Of a stretch of DNA of 64,000 nucleotides, positions 51,086 to 61,550 are shown in pieces. Below the pieces are notes generated by a model. The model worked only from the letters and a program-made list of their open reading frames with translations. It made no database searches and was not told where the DNA came from. Numbering within the stretch: the stretch's first letter is position 1; each line of letters starts with the position of its first letter. A program made the position numbers and the translations under genes. Source of the stretch: Rubripirellula amarantea (GTDB taxonomy: Bacteria; Planctomycetota; Planctomycetia; Pirellulales; Pirellulaceae); assembly GCF_007859865.1 (NCBI RefSeq), contig NZ_SJPI01000001.1:1860001-1924000 (forward strand), given 5' to 3'.

Positions 51086-52924
51086 ATGAACACATCTGTT
51101 CTTCATCAACCTGCGTCCGTTTCAAAGCCGGTGGGCGTCGGCCCCATTCATGTTGATCAAGGCATCGCCTTTCGAGTTTGGGCACCGCATGCGGATTCCG
51201 TAAGTGTTGTGGGATCGTTCAATGACTGGAACGAAAACGCTAACCCTATGGAACGAGAAGATGGCGGACATTGGTTTGCGTTGGTAGAGAACGCCAAGAT
51301 AGGAAGCCAGTACAAATATCGGATTCAAAACGGCAACAATGTCTTCGACAGAATTGATCCGCGAGTTCGAGAAGTTACTAACTCGGTCGGTGTCGGCATC
51401 GTTCATGATCCTCACTTCGATTGGCAAGGTGACGATTTCCACATTTCATCTTGGAATGAATTGGTAATCTATGAAGCTCATATTGGTACGTTTAGCCGGT
51501 CGAAAGAAGATCAGCCTGGTGGGTTTTCGAACTTCGCGAAGCGATTCGGGCACCTCAGGAAGCTTGGTGTCAACGCTATCCAAATCATGCCAATCGCGGA
51601 ATTCGCAGGCGATGTTTCTTGGGGTTACAACCCGGCGCATATTTACGCAGTCGAAAGTGCCTATGGTGGTCCAGTTGCGTTTAAGGAATTTGTAAGGCAA
51701 GCCCATGCAGAAGGCTTTGCGATCATCTTGGACGTTGTCTACAACCACTTTGGTCCGTCGGACCTTGATATCTGGCAATTCGACGGTTGGAACGAGAATG
51801 GAAAAGGTGGCATCTACTTTTACAATGATCATAGAAGCTCGACTCCTTGGGGCGACACGCGACCGGACTATGGTCGCCACGAAGTGCGATCTTACATCCG
51901 TGACAACGCGGCGATGTGGCTTGAAGACTTTCATGTCGATGGATTGCGCTACGACATGACTCTGTATATACGCTCGATTGACGGGAGCCCTGATAATGAG
52001 ATTCCCGAGGGATGGGGGCTTACTCAATGGGTCAACCGAGACATTCATTCGATTAAGCCAGGTGCCATTACCATTGCCGAGGACTTGCAAAACAACAGCT
52101 ACCTGACAAAGTCAGATCACGAGGGTGGTGCTGGGTTCTCGACGCAGTGGGATGCAGGCTTTGTGCACCCGATACGTGAAGTATTGACCGCGGCGAACGA
52201 TGAGCATCGTTCTATGGCGAAGGTGCGTGATGCGTTATATCACGGCTACAACGGTGATGCGTTTCAAAGGGTTGTCTACACCGAATCCCACGATGAAGTT
52301 GCCAACGGAAAGTCTCGCGTTCCGAGCGAGGTTTCTCCTTGGGATGATGGTAGCTGGTACGCCCAAAAGCGTTCTACCCTTGGTGCTGCGCTTGTCATGA
52401 CAGCACCGGGAATTCCGATGTTGTTTCAAGGACAAGAGTTTTTGCAAGGCGGCTGGTTTCAAGACACCGATGAACTCGACTGGGAGAATGCCAAAGACTT
52501 CCGCGGTATCGTGCGACTGTTCGCTGATTTGATTCGTTTGCGTTTGAATCGTGAAGGAGTCACTCGAGGATTAACCGGTCAAGGTTTGCATGTGTATCAC
52601 GTCAACGAAGTCGACAAGGTGATCGCCTACCGTCGCCACTTCGATGATGATCCGCGAAACGACGTGATAGTTGTCGCGAACTTCATGGCAGAGTCCAAAG
52701 AGACCTACCGAATCGGGTTCCCTCAGCCAGGCTCGTGGGTGTTGCGATTCAACAGCGATAGTGACATCTATAGTTCCGACTTTACGAATGTGGAATCATA
52801 CGATGCGGAGGCTACGGACGATCCTTGTGATGGTCTTGACTACTCTGCTGAGGTTACGATTCCTCCGTACTCAGTATTGATTTATTCGCGAAGTGAAGCG
52901 GAACCTGGGGACACGACCTTGTAG
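51086..52924 (+). CDS. GH13 alpha-glucan branching-enzyme-like protein with CBM48
   Basis: 612 residues. N-terminal CBM48 (about 20-110; WAPHADSVSVVGSFNDWNE). GH13 barrel with YEAHIGTFS, VVYNHFGP, nucleophile Asp290 in DGLRYDMT, acid/base Glu332 in TIAEDLQ and transition-state Asp403 in TESHDEV; the LFQGQEFL motif precedes the C-terminal beta domain. The layout resembles the GlgB/trehalohydrolase group. The ATG at 51086 is chosen over a TTG at 51077. No signal peptide, so it acts on intracellular glycogen-like glucan. Branching versus hydrolase activity cannot be separated by eye. Confidence 0.88.
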   Translation: MNTSVLHQPASVSKPVGVGPIHVDQGIAFRVWAPHADSVSVVGSFNDWNENANPMEREDGGHWFALVENAKIGSQYKYRIQNGNNVFDRIDPRVREVTNSVGVGIVHDPHFDWQGDDFHISSWNELVIYEAHIGTFSRSKEDQPGGFSNFAKRFGHLRKLGVNAIQIMPIAEFAGDVSWGYNPAHIYAVESAYGGPVAFKEFVRQAHAEGFAIILDVVYNHFGPSDLDIWQFDGWNENGKGGIYFYNDHRSSTPWGDTRPDYGRHEVRSYIRDNAAMWLEDFHVDGLRYDMTLYIRSIDGSPDNEIPEGWGLTQWVNRDIHSIKPGAITIAEDLQNNSYLTKSDHEGGAGFSTQWDAGFVHPIREVLTAANDEHRSMAKVRDALYHGYNGDAFQRVVYTESHDEVANGKSRVPSEVSPWDDGSWYAQKRSTLGAALVMTAPGIPMLFQGQEFLQGGWFQDTDELDWENAKDFRGIVRLFADLIRLRLNREGVTRGLTGQGLHVYHVNEVDKVIAYRRHFDDDPRNDVIVVANFMAESKETYRIGFPQPGSWVLRFNSDSDIYSSDFTNVESYDAEATDDPCDGLDYSAEVTIPPYSVLIYSRSEAEPGDTTL

Positions 52925-52989
52925 CCAAACTTCGCAAAATTCTCCTGTGCGTGGTAGCAGCCGATTGGCTGCTGCCAGCTTTGATAGTT

Positions 52990-55900
52990 ATGACTCAACT
53001 ACCCAAAACGTCCCAGATTGATTCACGAACGGAGGCCCTACCGCTTGCAAATTCCATTGTCGGAATCGGAGCCTCGGCGGGAGGGCTGACGGCTTTGGAA
53101 TGTTTGTTTGAGCAGCTCAGGGATGACGCCGGTGCCGCGTATGTTGTGATCCAGCATCTATCGCCTGACTACCAAAGTCATATGGCGGAGTTGCTTGGAC
53201 GTCGAACGAAAATGCAGACCGTTCAAATGACCGAAGGCGTTGCTTTAAAACCCAATACGGTCTACCTAATGCCGCCGGATAAGCATGTGGAAGTGGTGGG
53301 CAGTCAGTTGAGATTGCAGGAACGATCGGACGATGGTGAACTGAATCTTCCCATCGATAGGTTCTTTCGATCACTCTCGGAGCAGACCGACCGATCGATT
53401 GCGGCTGTGGTGCTATCAGGTACGGGCAGCGACGGTAGCGCTGGGATTGTTGATGTTCACGAAGCCGGTGGTCTAGTGCTATGCCAGGACGAAGATTCCG
53501 CTCAGTTTAATGGAATGCCGCTCAACGCCATTAAGACTCAAAAGGTCCACGTGGTCGGATCAGTCCCTGAGATTGCCGAAGCGCTGACATCTTACGCTGA
53601 AGGGCATTCGATTGAAGAGATCGTCGCTCATCAATCCCCCACCATTGAACGCAATCATCTGGATGCAATTTATCAGCGACTCGAAAGTTGTTGCGGAGTG
53701 GATTTTGGGCAGTACAAGCACGGCACGTTTACTCGACGTCTTTCGCGTCGAATGATGCTGAGCAAGACCGACGAATTAGATAAATACGTCGAGCTGCTTG
53801 ATAGCGATCCGGATGAATTGCTGCGTCTAGCCGATGACTTAATGATTGGTGTGACTCGATTCTTTCGTGATCCAGATGGCTTTCACCGATTGTGCGGTCG
53901 TTGTATTCGTACCCTTATCGGATCCAAGAGCGAAGGCGATGAGTTAAGGGTTTGGGTCGCAGGTTGCGCAACTGGCCAAGAAGCCTACAGCATCGCGATG
54001 TTGATCCAAGACGAGAAACAAAAGCGCAACGTTGATTTCACGACTAAGATTTTTGCCACGGATGTTCATCCTGAAGCGATTCGATATGCCCAACAAGGAA
54101 TCTTTCCACGCGAGGCGATCGCAGAAATTCCAAGGCACCTTCGTAATCAGTTTGTCGTTGATAATCCCGAGGGCTTTGAGTTCACGAAGAATGTTCGAGA
54201 CTCTGTGGTGTTTGCGCGGCACGATGTGCTGCAGGATGCTCCGTTCACGAACATGGACTTGATTACCTGCCGCAACTTGCTGATCTACCTTGTCGACGAT
54301 GCCCAGGCTCGGGTGCTATCGGCCTTCACTCATGCTTTGCGAACTCGAGGGGTGTTGTGGCTAGGTCCCAGCGAGACACCAGGCGATGTCGAAGATCAAT
54401 ACGCCACCCTTGATAAGCATTGGCGATTGTTTCAGAAAGAGCGAGAGACGCGACTTCCATTGGATTTGAAATTACGCAAACGTCCGCTGTCCAATGTCGC
54501 TTTATCGATACGTCCTCGGTCGTCGTCAGCACCGTCTCCTGGATTGGTGATGACGTACGACCGAATTCTAGCGAAGTATGCGCCCCCGGCAATTTTGTTT
54601 GATCAATCGCTTCATCCCTTGCAGGTCTTTGGCGATGTTTCGCGGTTCACGGTTCGACCCACTGGACGTCTAAGAGGAACCGTCGAAGAGATGCTGGCCG
54701 AACCGTTGCGGTTGCCGCTAGCTATTGGTCTGCAACGAATGCAGTCGGATCAGCGCATCACCGAGACGGAATCAGCAATCTTTGATGGTGAGCGAGTCGA
54801 ATTGCAGATTCAAGCGTTTCACCATCCCAGTCTGACCGAAACTCACTACTTGCTCAGCTTCGATGCCGAGGATTTCATCGCACCGACAAAGCAACCGTTG
54901 CTTCCCAATGAGGGTCTGGCACCAGAACGGAATTTGCGGAAACCAAATGTCTTGGAGGCTGCAGTCGATGGTAGTGAATCCACACGTATCGCGATGCTGC
55001 AAGAGCAAGTTCGTATGTTGGAGATGGAGCTCGACTATACCCGCGAAAACTTGCAGGCAACAATCGAAGAGGTAGAAACAACGAACGAGGAACTGCAATC
55101 CAGCAACGAAGAGTTAACCAGCAGCAACGAGGAACTTCAAAGCACCAATGAAGAACTGCACAGTGTCAACGAAGAACTGCATACCACTCATACGGAAAGC
55201 ACGCGGCGGTTGCAGTTGTTAACGGAGTTGACCAACGACCTTGAAAGCGTGATGCGAGAAAGCAACGTCGGTCTCGTGCTTGTTGATCGCGACATGACGA
55301 TTCGCCGCGTCACGCCTGCTGCCGCAGACCTTCTGTTGATCCGGCGTCGCGATGCCCAAGGCGAATCACTGCAAGATTATGCCGGCGCGTTCGACGATCT
55401 TGACTTGGTCGAAATAGCAAAGCGGGTTCGCGATACGAATCAGCCGGTTGAAATGGAGGCAACTGATCGTCGTGGCGATCCAGTGCTGTTGCGAGTGACG
55501 GCCTATCGTGATCGCACCGGTGTCCTGATGACATTCACGAACTTGCGATCCGTGAAAGAAACGAACGAAAAGCTGCGTAAGTTGACATCCATCGTGGCCG
55601 ACAGCACGGACGCCATCATCGGCGTGGAACTCAATGGACGCGTGACTAGCTGGAACCGTGGTGCGACAAAGCTCTTTGGTACCGAGCTAGACGTTGCCAA
55701 GAATTTTGAACTCGCTGAGACGCTGCCCCAGTCGGTGTATGAATCATGCGACTCGTTGATCAAAGAGCTTTCCCGTAAGGGTGACGTTGCACCTCGGGAA
55801 GTCTCGGCAACCATTCGCGGTCGAACGCTTACGTTGCTCATTCGCGTTACGCCAGTGCTTGATGAGTATGAGCGCGTCTCCGCCGCGGCAATCACCCTTT

Positions 55901-58212
55901 ACGATGTGACTTTGCTGCGCGCTGCGGAAGAGCAATTGCGGCTTAGGACACGGGCCATCGATGCAGCAGTCAACGGTTTTGTAATCGTTGATGCGTTAGC
56001 AAAAGATCACCCTATCGTGTATGCGAACCAAGGTTTTTATAGCCTCACGGGGTTTCGACCTGAGGACATCGTGGGACGCAATTGTCGATTCCTGCAGGGC
56101 CCGCAAACTGACCCAGAGGATGTCAAGATTATTCGCGAAGCCATTGCGAAGAAGCGAGAGTGCAGGGTCACGTTGCTGAACTACCGACGGGACGGAAGTG
56201 AGTTCTACAATGACCTTGTGATCACCCCGGTCGCGGACGAACACGGTCAAGTCACTCACTTTGTCGGTGTGCAGAGTGACGTGACCGACGTCGTTGCTGC
56301 AAAACGCATACTTGAAAAAAGCGAGGCGGAGTATCGCAGCACGTTCGAGAATGCCGCGATTGGAATTGCTCACATCGGACTCGACGGCGAATGGCTGCGA
56401 GTGAACCAGAAGTTGTGCCAGATTGTTGGTTATTCTCGTGATGAGCTTCAATCGAAAACGTTTCAAGAGATCACTCATGTCGACGACCTTAACAGCGACC
56501 TTGTTCAGTTTGCGAGAATGAAACGAGGAGAAATTCCCGGATACACGATGCAAAAGCGATTCATTCATCGCAACGGTCACGTCGTTTGGGTAAATCTCAC
56601 TACGTCCTTACGCTCTGACGTCAAAGGCAATCCCGAATGTTGCATCTCGTTGGTCGAGGATATCTCGGAACGTATCGAGACTGAGCAAAAATTGTCGGCG
56701 TCGCGGGCCATCATTGCCGAAGTTATCCAACGTAGCGACGATCCCTTTATCAGCTTTGATTACGATGGCGTGATTCAAGTTGCGAATCGATCGGCTCATC
56801 GTTTGAGAGACATATCCGGCGATTTGCGAGGACGTTCTTACGAAGAATTGTTCGTTGATGATGCGGAGTCGCCTCTACTATCGGCGCTGGATCGTGTGCG
56901 TCGGTCTCAACAAGGGGAAACAACTGAGTATTACTCTCGACATCTCAGTCGATGGTATGACGCTCGGGTGTTTCCTGTCGACGGCGGTGCGGCCCTCTAC
57001 ATGACGGATGTAACAGGTCGCAAGGAAACAGAGACCTACCTGGAACGCGCTCGTGTCGCAGCCGAAGAAGCGAGTGTGGCGAAAAGTAAGTTCTTGACCA
57101 ACATGAGTCACGAAATTCGCTCGCCAATGTCGGCAATCATTGGCTTCAGTGATATCGCGTTGCGTGACCTCAGTGATGGCAAACCCGTGGAGCCAGAGCA
57201 CCTCGAGACAGTTATCCGCAATGGGCGTTTCCTGTTGGGGATCATCAACGACATATTGGATTTGTCAAAAGTCGAAGCCGGCAAGCTCGAAGTGAGGAAG
57301 TCTCGGTTCGGATTACTTCCTATGTTGGCCGATATTAATGAGCTCATGCGTCATCGCAGTGACTCGTCTGGCATACCTTTAACTTTCGAGTTCGCCAGTC
57401 CGGTTGTTCAACGCGTGTATAGCGACCGATCTCGGGTCGAACAGATTTTGGTGAACCTAATTGGTAACGCGATTAAGTTCACGCCAAAAGGAAACGTCCG
57501 AGTTGTGGTGGACATGGACTTAAGTGACGGCGAACAACTGCGTTTTCGAGTGATCGATACAGGGATTGGGATATCCGACGCGAATCTGTCCCGCTTGTTT
57601 CAAACCTTCAGCCAAGTGCATGACAATAAGATTGTTGGGGTCGAAGGCACCGGTCTAGGGTTAGTAATCAGCAAGCGTTTAGCCAAGATTTTGGGTGGTG
57701 ACATCACTGTCGAAAGTCGCGAGGGCAAAGGCAGTTGTTTCACGCTGTTATTGCCGGTCCAACACTCTGACAACCTGATCACTCCAACAATCGCGGACTT
57801 GAAGCCTGAAGCAACAAGTTCCGCAGAATTGGACCGATTGGATTGCCGCGTTTTGGTCGTCGATGATGCTCGCGATGTCAGGATGGTCACAACACGCTTC
57901 TTGTCACGATGCGGTGCGGACGTAGTAGAAGCGGTCAATGGCGCCGAAGCCGTGAAGGCGGTTTCGAAAGCCGAAAGCGATGGACGACCATTCGCATGTA
58001 TCTTGATGGACATGCAAATGCCTGAACTTGATGGCCGCGCCGCGACTGAGCGACTTCGCAATCAAGGCTTCATGATGCCTATCATAGCGCTCACGGCTGG
58101 AGCCACCTCCGAAGAGGTTCAAGAGGCTATCGCGGCAGGCTGCACCGAGTTCATGGCAAAGCCCGTTGATGCTCCTAATCTCATTCGTCGAGTTGCTGAT
58201 CTGACGAGATAG
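52990..58212 (+). CDS. CheB/CheR-fused hybrid histidine kinase with a LOV photosensor domain
   Basis: 1740 residues. CheB domain (about 14-200; GASAGG Ser29, QHLSP, GTGSDGS), CheR methyltransferase (about 215-480; VAGCATGQEAYS), PAS-like region (510-620), NEEL-rich coiled coil (676-746), PAS domains at about 755-865 and 865-975, a LOV domain at about 984-1105, PAS at 1110-1230 and 1235-1345, HisKA NMSHEIRSPM (His1374), HATPase (NAIKF, DTGIGI, GTGLGL) and receiver (Asp1674 in ILMDMQMPELDG). The LOV domain has GRNCRFLQGP with the flavin-reactive Cys1032, plus NYRRDGSEFYND and FVGVQSDVT (Asn, Asn, Gln flavin contacts). The frame opens at a GTG (52951); the ATG at 52990 is used. Follows the GH13 gene by 65 bases. 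Confidence 0.93.
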   Translation: MTQLPKTSQIDSRTEALPLANSIVGIGASAGGLTALECLFEQLRDDAGAAYVVIQHLSPDYQSHMAELLGRRTKMQTVQMTEGVALKPNTVYLMPPDKHVEVVGSQLRLQERSDDGELNLPIDRFFRSLSEQTDRSIAAVVLSGTGSDGSAGIVDVHEAGGLVLCQDEDSAQFNGMPLNAIKTQKVHVVGSVPEIAEALTSYAEGHSIEEIVAHQSPTIERNHLDAIYQRLESCCGVDFGQYKHGTFTRRLSRRMMLSKTDELDKYVELLDSDPDELLRLADDLMIGVTRFFRDPDGFHRLCGRCIRTLIGSKSEGDELRVWVAGCATGQEAYSIAMLIQDEKQKRNVDFTTKIFATDVHPEAIRYAQQGIFPREAIAEIPRHLRNQFVVDNPEGFEFTKNVRDSVVFARHDVLQDAPFTNMDLITCRNLLIYLVDDAQARVLSAFTHALRTRGVLWLGPSETPGDVEDQYATLDKHWRLFQKERETRLPLDLKLRKRPLSNVALSIRPRSSSAPSPGLVMTYDRILAKYAPPAILFDQSLHPLQVFGDVSRFTVRPTGRLRGTVEEMLAEPLRLPLAIGLQRMQSDQRITETESAIFDGERVELQIQAFHHPSLTETHYLLSFDAEDFIAPTKQPLLPNEGLAPERNLRKPNVLEAAVDGSESTRIAMLQEQVRMLEMELDYTRENLQATIEEVETTNEELQSSNEELTSSNEELQSTNEELHSVNEELHTTHTESTRRLQLLTELTNDLESVMRESNVGLVLVDRDMTIRRVTPAAADLLLIRRRDAQGESLQDYAGAFDDLDLVEIAKRVRDTNQPVEMEATDRRGDPVLLRVTAYRDRTGVLMTFTNLRSVKETNEKLRKLTSIVADSTDAIIGVELNGRVTSWNRGATKLFGTELDVAKNFELAETLPQSVYESCDSLIKELSRKGDVAPREVSATIRGRTLTLLIRVTPVLDEYERVSAAAITLYDVTLLRAAEEQLRLRTRAIDAAVNGFVIVDALAKDHPIVYANQGFYSLTGFRPEDIVGRNCRFLQGPQTDPEDVKIIREAIAKKRECRVTLLNYRRDGSEFYNDLVITPVADEHGQVTHFVGVQSDVTDVVAAKRILEKSEAEYRSTFENAAIGIAHIGLDGEWLRVNQKLCQIVGYSRDELQSKTFQEITHVDDLNSDLVQFARMKRGEIPGYTMQKRFIHRNGHVVWVNLTTSLRSDVKGNPECCISLVEDISERIETEQKLSASRAIIAEVIQRSDDPFISFDYDGVIQVANRSAHRLRDISGDLRGRSYEELFVDDAESPLLSALDRVRRSQQGETTEYYSRHLSRWYDARVFPVDGGAALYMTDVTGRKETETYLERARVAAEEASVAKSKFLTNMSHEIRSPMSAIIGFSDIALRDLSDGKPVEPEHLETVIRNGRFLLGIINDILDLSKVEAGKLEVRKSRFGLLPMLADINELMRHRSDSSGIPLTFEFASPVVQRVYSDRSRVEQILVNLIGNAIKFTPKGNVRVVVDMDLSDGEQLRFRVIDTGIGISDANLSRLFQTFSQVHDNKIVGVEGTGLGLVISKRLAKILGGDITVESREGKGSCFTLLLPVQHSDNLITPTIADLKPEATSSAELDRLDCRVLVVDDARDVRMVTTRFLSRCGADVVEAVNGAEAVKAVSKAESDGRPFACILMDMQMPELDGRAATERLRNQGFMMPIIALTAGATSEEVQEAIAAGCTEFMAKPVDAPNLIRRVADLTR

Positions 58213-58285
58213 TGCAGTGATACGTCGCTAGCTGGACTCGTGAATGATCTTCAGAGCAATCCATTGCCAAGGGGTCGAAGCCTTT

Positions 58286-58300
58286 TGGCATACGACGTGC
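58286..58300 (+). promoter_or_regulatory. Candidate sigma-54 promoter of the DUF421 gene
   Basis: Plus strand reads T-TGGCAT-ACGAC-GTGC-T, one mismatch, ending 79 bases before the ATG at 58379. Confidence 0.58.
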
Positions 58301-58378
58301 TTCGCTATCAGTCTCTTCTAATGTGTAGCTTCAGTGAAGTTACACAAATTCAATAGGCACATAAAAGGATTAACCGTA

Positions 58379-58930
58379 ATGATAAGCCAATGGATATCTT
58401 CGACTTGGCCAGAAATTGGGATGGTCTTGATTTCGAGTGCCTCGGTCTATGTTGCCATTCTGCTCTATACACGCTTTGCAGGGCTCCGCAGCTTTTCAAA
58501 AATGTCCGCCCCGGATTTTGCGATGACGGTAGCCGTCGGGTCTCTGTTCGGTTCAACGATATCGTCGCCCAGTCCGACGCTGGTGTTGGGATTAGTGGCG
58601 TTAGCGTCGCTATACTTTGGGCAGTGGATCATCTCGGCACTACGCCAGAAGTTTGAAGGTTTCGGCAAGGTGATAGATAACCAGCCATTGTTGCTAATGG
58701 CGGGACGTGAATTCCTTGACGATAATCTGCGTCAAGCGAAAGTGACGCGCTCGGACGTGTACGGCAAACTGCGAGAAGCCAACGCATTGAACTACGACGA
58801 AGTATTGGCCGTCGTGTTCGAAACCACCGGTGATATTTCAGTGCTGCACCGTAGTGATAGCAATGCGGTGCTGGAACAGGACTTCATTAAGAACGTTATC
58901 GGAAACGAACATTTACAACGAACGGCCTAG
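58379..58930 (+). CDS. DUF421-domain membrane protein (YetF/YcaP type)
   Basis: 183 residues. Three N-terminal membrane helices (about 10-30, 45-65, 68-88) with TRFAGLRSFSKMSAPDFAMTVAVGSLFGSTI, the family hallmark, followed by a small cytoplasmic domain with IDNQPLLLMAGREFLDDNLRQAKVTRSDVYGKLREAN. Function is unknown. AAGGA lies eight bases before the ATG at 58379; a GTG at 58334 is also in frame. Ends at a terminator shared with the catalase gene. Confidence 0.88.
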   Translation: MISQWISSTWPEIGMVLISSASVYVAILLYTRFAGLRSFSKMSAPDFAMTVAVGSLFGSTISSPSPTLVLGLVALASLYFGQWIISALRQKFEGFGKVIDNQPLLLMAGREFLDDNLRQAKVTRSDVYGKLREANALNYDEVLAVVFETTGDISVLHRSDSNAVLEQDFIKNVIGNEHLQRTA

Positions 58931-58937
58931 CATGGAA

Positions 58938-58984
58938 CAAAAAAACGTGCTGTTGAGCTTGTAACTCGACAGCACGTTTTGCTT
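58938..58984. terminator. Bidirectional terminator between DUF421 and catalase genes
   Basis: CGTGCTGTTGAG (58946-58957) pairs with CTCGACAGCACG (58965-58976) with one G-T pair around a seven-base loop. Left flank is A8, right flank TTTTGCTTTG, so it can serve both convergent genes. Confidence 0.85.
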
Positions 58985-59022
58985 TGTCTATCCGTTCAAG
59001 ATTCTATGATCAAGATACCTTT

Positions 59023-61104
59023 TTAGGATCGTACCTTTGGTTCACGGTCCCAGATCCGGTACTGCTTCGCCGCGTCGATGAAGGACGCTACATCGGTCGA
59101 AGTAATATTCACGACGCCTTCATCACTATCGGTGTCGACTGATGCTTTCTCGAACATTGGCATGGCTTGATCAGTAAAACCGATGACTTTGAGGTGTCCA
59201 AAGGCATCGCGGATCCAATCGACCGCGGCCGCTTGGGACATCAGGGCATCAAGCTGATCTTTGCCAGGCGCAATGACCACACAGTCGAATAGAACTGATG
59301 GGGCTCCCGATAGGAAGTGATCGGGCGTAATCTCTTTACCGCCAGTAGTCTTAATCGGTCCTGCTTTCAGTGCAACGATTTCCATCATCGCGCCCTCTTT
59401 CTTCGCCGCTTTTTCCAACGCATTGTAAAGTGACGAATCCAATAGATTAGTAGTTAGAACTCCAATCTTCTTGCCCGCGAGGGTCTTGGGAGCATCCGTG
59501 TATTGGGACAACGCAGGCGATGGTTCTGGATTGCCGACGGATACCAACGGCTTGATGGAATCGGCTTCACCTTCCATCCCCAAGGCAGATGCGACACGTT
59601 CGCAAAGTTCTTGATCCACATTGCTTAAGTGCCCCAGCATCCGCTTGCGAATTTTGAGCTCATCGCATTTGCCCAATTCAAAGGCAAAGCCTCCGACAAT
59701 GTGTCGCTTTTCCGGTTCCGTCATCGAGACCCAAAACAAACGGGCTTGGGTGTAGTGGTCAGCAAAACTCTCGGGTCGAATGCGGAGTTTCTCGCCGCTT
59801 TCTTTTGCGGGGAAACTGCCGAATCCGGTAATGGGACACTCCCGCGGACTTCCACTGTCAAGCGAGTTTGGTTCGTTGGCAACATTACCGGTGGGCACTT
59901 CCATCTGCATATGTCCGTCACGCTGGAAGTTGGCAAACGGACACTTAGGCTTATTGACCGGGATTTGATGGAAATTGGGACTGCCCAGACGAGATAATTG
60001 CGTGTCTAGGTAGGAGAACAACCGTCCTTGCAGCAGTGGATCGTTGGAGAAGTCGATTCCAGGAACGACGTGCGATGGGCAGAATGCAACCTGCTCTGTT
60101 TCAGCAAAGAAGTTGTCGACATTTCGATCCAGTACCATCTTGCCGATCGGAGTCAACGGAATCTGTTCTTCGGGAACCAACTTGGTGGGATCCAAGACGT
60201 CATAGTCGAACTTGTTTGCCTCTTCCTCGGTGAACGCTTGAACGCAAAGTTCCCATTCGGGATAGTCGCCTGATTCGATCGCGTTCCACAAGTCTCGGCG
60301 GTGAAAGTCAGGGTCTGCACCGGAGATTTTCACTGCTTCAGGCCAGATCAACGAGAAGGTGCCGAGCTTGGGACGCCAATGGAACTTCACAAACCGCGAT
60401 TCACCCTTCTCGTTAATCATTCGAAACGTGTGAACACCAAAGCCTTCCATCATCCGGAACGATCGTGGAATCGCGCGGTCTGACATGATCCACATCAGCA
60501 TGTGCACGGATTCTGGATTGAGCGATACAAAGTCCCAGAACGTATTGTGTGCCGACTGCGCTTGGGGGAAGTCGCGATCGGGTTCAGGTTTGACGCTATG
60601 AATGAGGTCGGGGAACTTAATCGCGTCTTGGATAAAGAACACTGGGATGTTGTTGCCAACTAAATCGTAGTTACCCGCACTCGTATAGAACTTCACCGAG
60701 AAGCCACGAACGTCCCGCGCCGTATCCGGTGATCCCGCACTTCCGGCAACGGTTGAAAACCGGCAGAAAACGGGTGTCTTTTCGGAAGGATCTTGCAAGA
60801 ACGCTGCTTTAGTCAGCTTTGAATTTCCTTTGTAGGCCTGGAAGTAACCATGCGCTGCATAACCCCTGGCATGCACGACACGCTCGGGAATTCGTTCATG
60901 GTCAAAATGCGTGATCTTCTCACGCATCACGAAGTCCTCTAACAATTGCGGACCTCGGGGGCCAACCGTCAGCGTGTTCTGGTCGTCTGACACAACGACG
61001 CCCTGATTTGTCGTCAGACGCTGGTCCTCAGCACCCGCGGTTTGATGGAGTTCACCACCATTTCCGATTGTCTGCTTCGCATCGGGTTTCTTCTTCTTTG
61101 CCAT
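59023..61104 (-). CDS. katE: Large-subunit (clade 2) heme catalase, HPII type
   Basis: 693 residues, the length of HPII catalases. Catalytic His78 in [15 protein letters not shown], distal Asn in the [15 protein letters not shown] region, and heme Tyr in [14 protein letters not shown]. The C-terminal about 140 residues form a flavodoxin/DJ-1-like domain ([19 protein letters not shown] to [12 protein letters not shown]) that separates large from small catalases. It destroys hydrogen peroxide in the cytoplasm. The ATG at 61104 gives MAKKKKPD; an in-frame start lies at 61119. A sigma-54-type site lies 308 bases upstream; no closer promoter was recognised. Confidence 0.93.
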   Translation of the reverse strand: MAKKKKPDAKQTIGNGGELHQTAGAEDQRLTTNQGVVVSDDQNTLTVGPRGPQLLEDFVMREKITHFDHERIPERVVHARGYAAHGYFQAYKGNSKLTKAAFLQDPSEKTPVFCRFSTVAGSAGSPDTARDVRGFSVKFYTSAGNYDLVGNNIPVFFIQDAIKFPDLIHSVKPEPDRDFPQAQSAHNTFWDFVSLNPESVHMLMWIMSDRAIPRSFRMMEGFGVHTFRMINEKGESRFVKFHWRPKLGTFSLIWPEAVKISGADPDFHRRDLWNAIESGDYPEWELCVQAFTEEEANKFDYDVLDPTKLVPEEQIPLTPIGKMVLDRNVDNFFAETEQVAFCPSHVVPGIDFSNDPLLQGRLFSYLDTQLSRLGSPNFHQIPVNKPKCPFANFQRDGHMQMEVPTGNVANEPNSLDSGSPRECPITGFGSFPAKESGEKLRIRPESFADHYTQARLFWVSMTEPEKRHIVGGFAFELGKCDELKIRKRMLGHLSNVDQELCERVASALGMEGEADSIKPLVSVGNPEPSPALSQYTDAPKTLAGKKIGVLTTNLLDSSLYNALEKAAKKEGAMMEIVALKAGPIKTTGGKEITPDHFLSGAPSVLFDCVVIAPGKDQLDALMSQAAAVDWIRDAFGHLKVIGFTDQAMPMFEKASVDTDSDEGVVNITSTDVASFIDAAKQYRIWDREPKVRS

Positions 61105-61550
61105 AGAATTTCTGTCCAAGTTTTAAGTGTTTTAAGGCGGACGTTCAGGTGTGGAGGGTTCGAGCCGACCGCTGGTTCGTCCAGAGAGCAACAATACCGT
61201 GGGACGCTGGGACCCCGGCAAAATGTGTTGATCTCTGAACAGCCGAGCTGGTCGTGTTTAGATCAGGTAAGGCAGCCCTCTCGCTGAAGCGCGAGAAGAC
61301 TGAGGTTTGATACACATGAGAGGTTACAGATCTATCGTTTGCCATTGCCTGATCGATGGACTCGATGGTCGCAAACGCTGCGAACATCTTTCATCCGTGC
61401 AGCCTGGCAAAGCAATTGGCGTGCCGTAAACCACATCGCCACGTATAGCGAACATCGCTCGCAGAGACAGCCTGTCGACATATGAGACATGCTCTAAAGG
61501 ACTCAGCAATTTCCGAGGCTAGGTTTCGAAAGATCAAATCACTCGACGCA
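61105..61550. other. Long 5' region of the catalase gene
   Basis: 446 bases between the catalase start and the AI-2E gene end. It holds one sigma-54-type site on the minus strand (61412-61426). Between it and the catalase is a minus-strand ORF of 80 codons (61145-61387), beginning about 25 bases after that site, with GGATG near its ATG. Its product has no recognisable features, so a long leader, perhaps regulatory, is equally likely. Confidence 0.5.
61412..61426 (-). promoter_or_regulatory. Candidate sigma-54 promoter for catalase or a small upstream ORF
   Basis: Minus strand reads CGGCAC-GCCAA-TTGC-T, one mismatch (first T). It lies 308 bases before the catalase start, the only site in the window not 48-119 bases from a gene. 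Confidence 0.5.
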
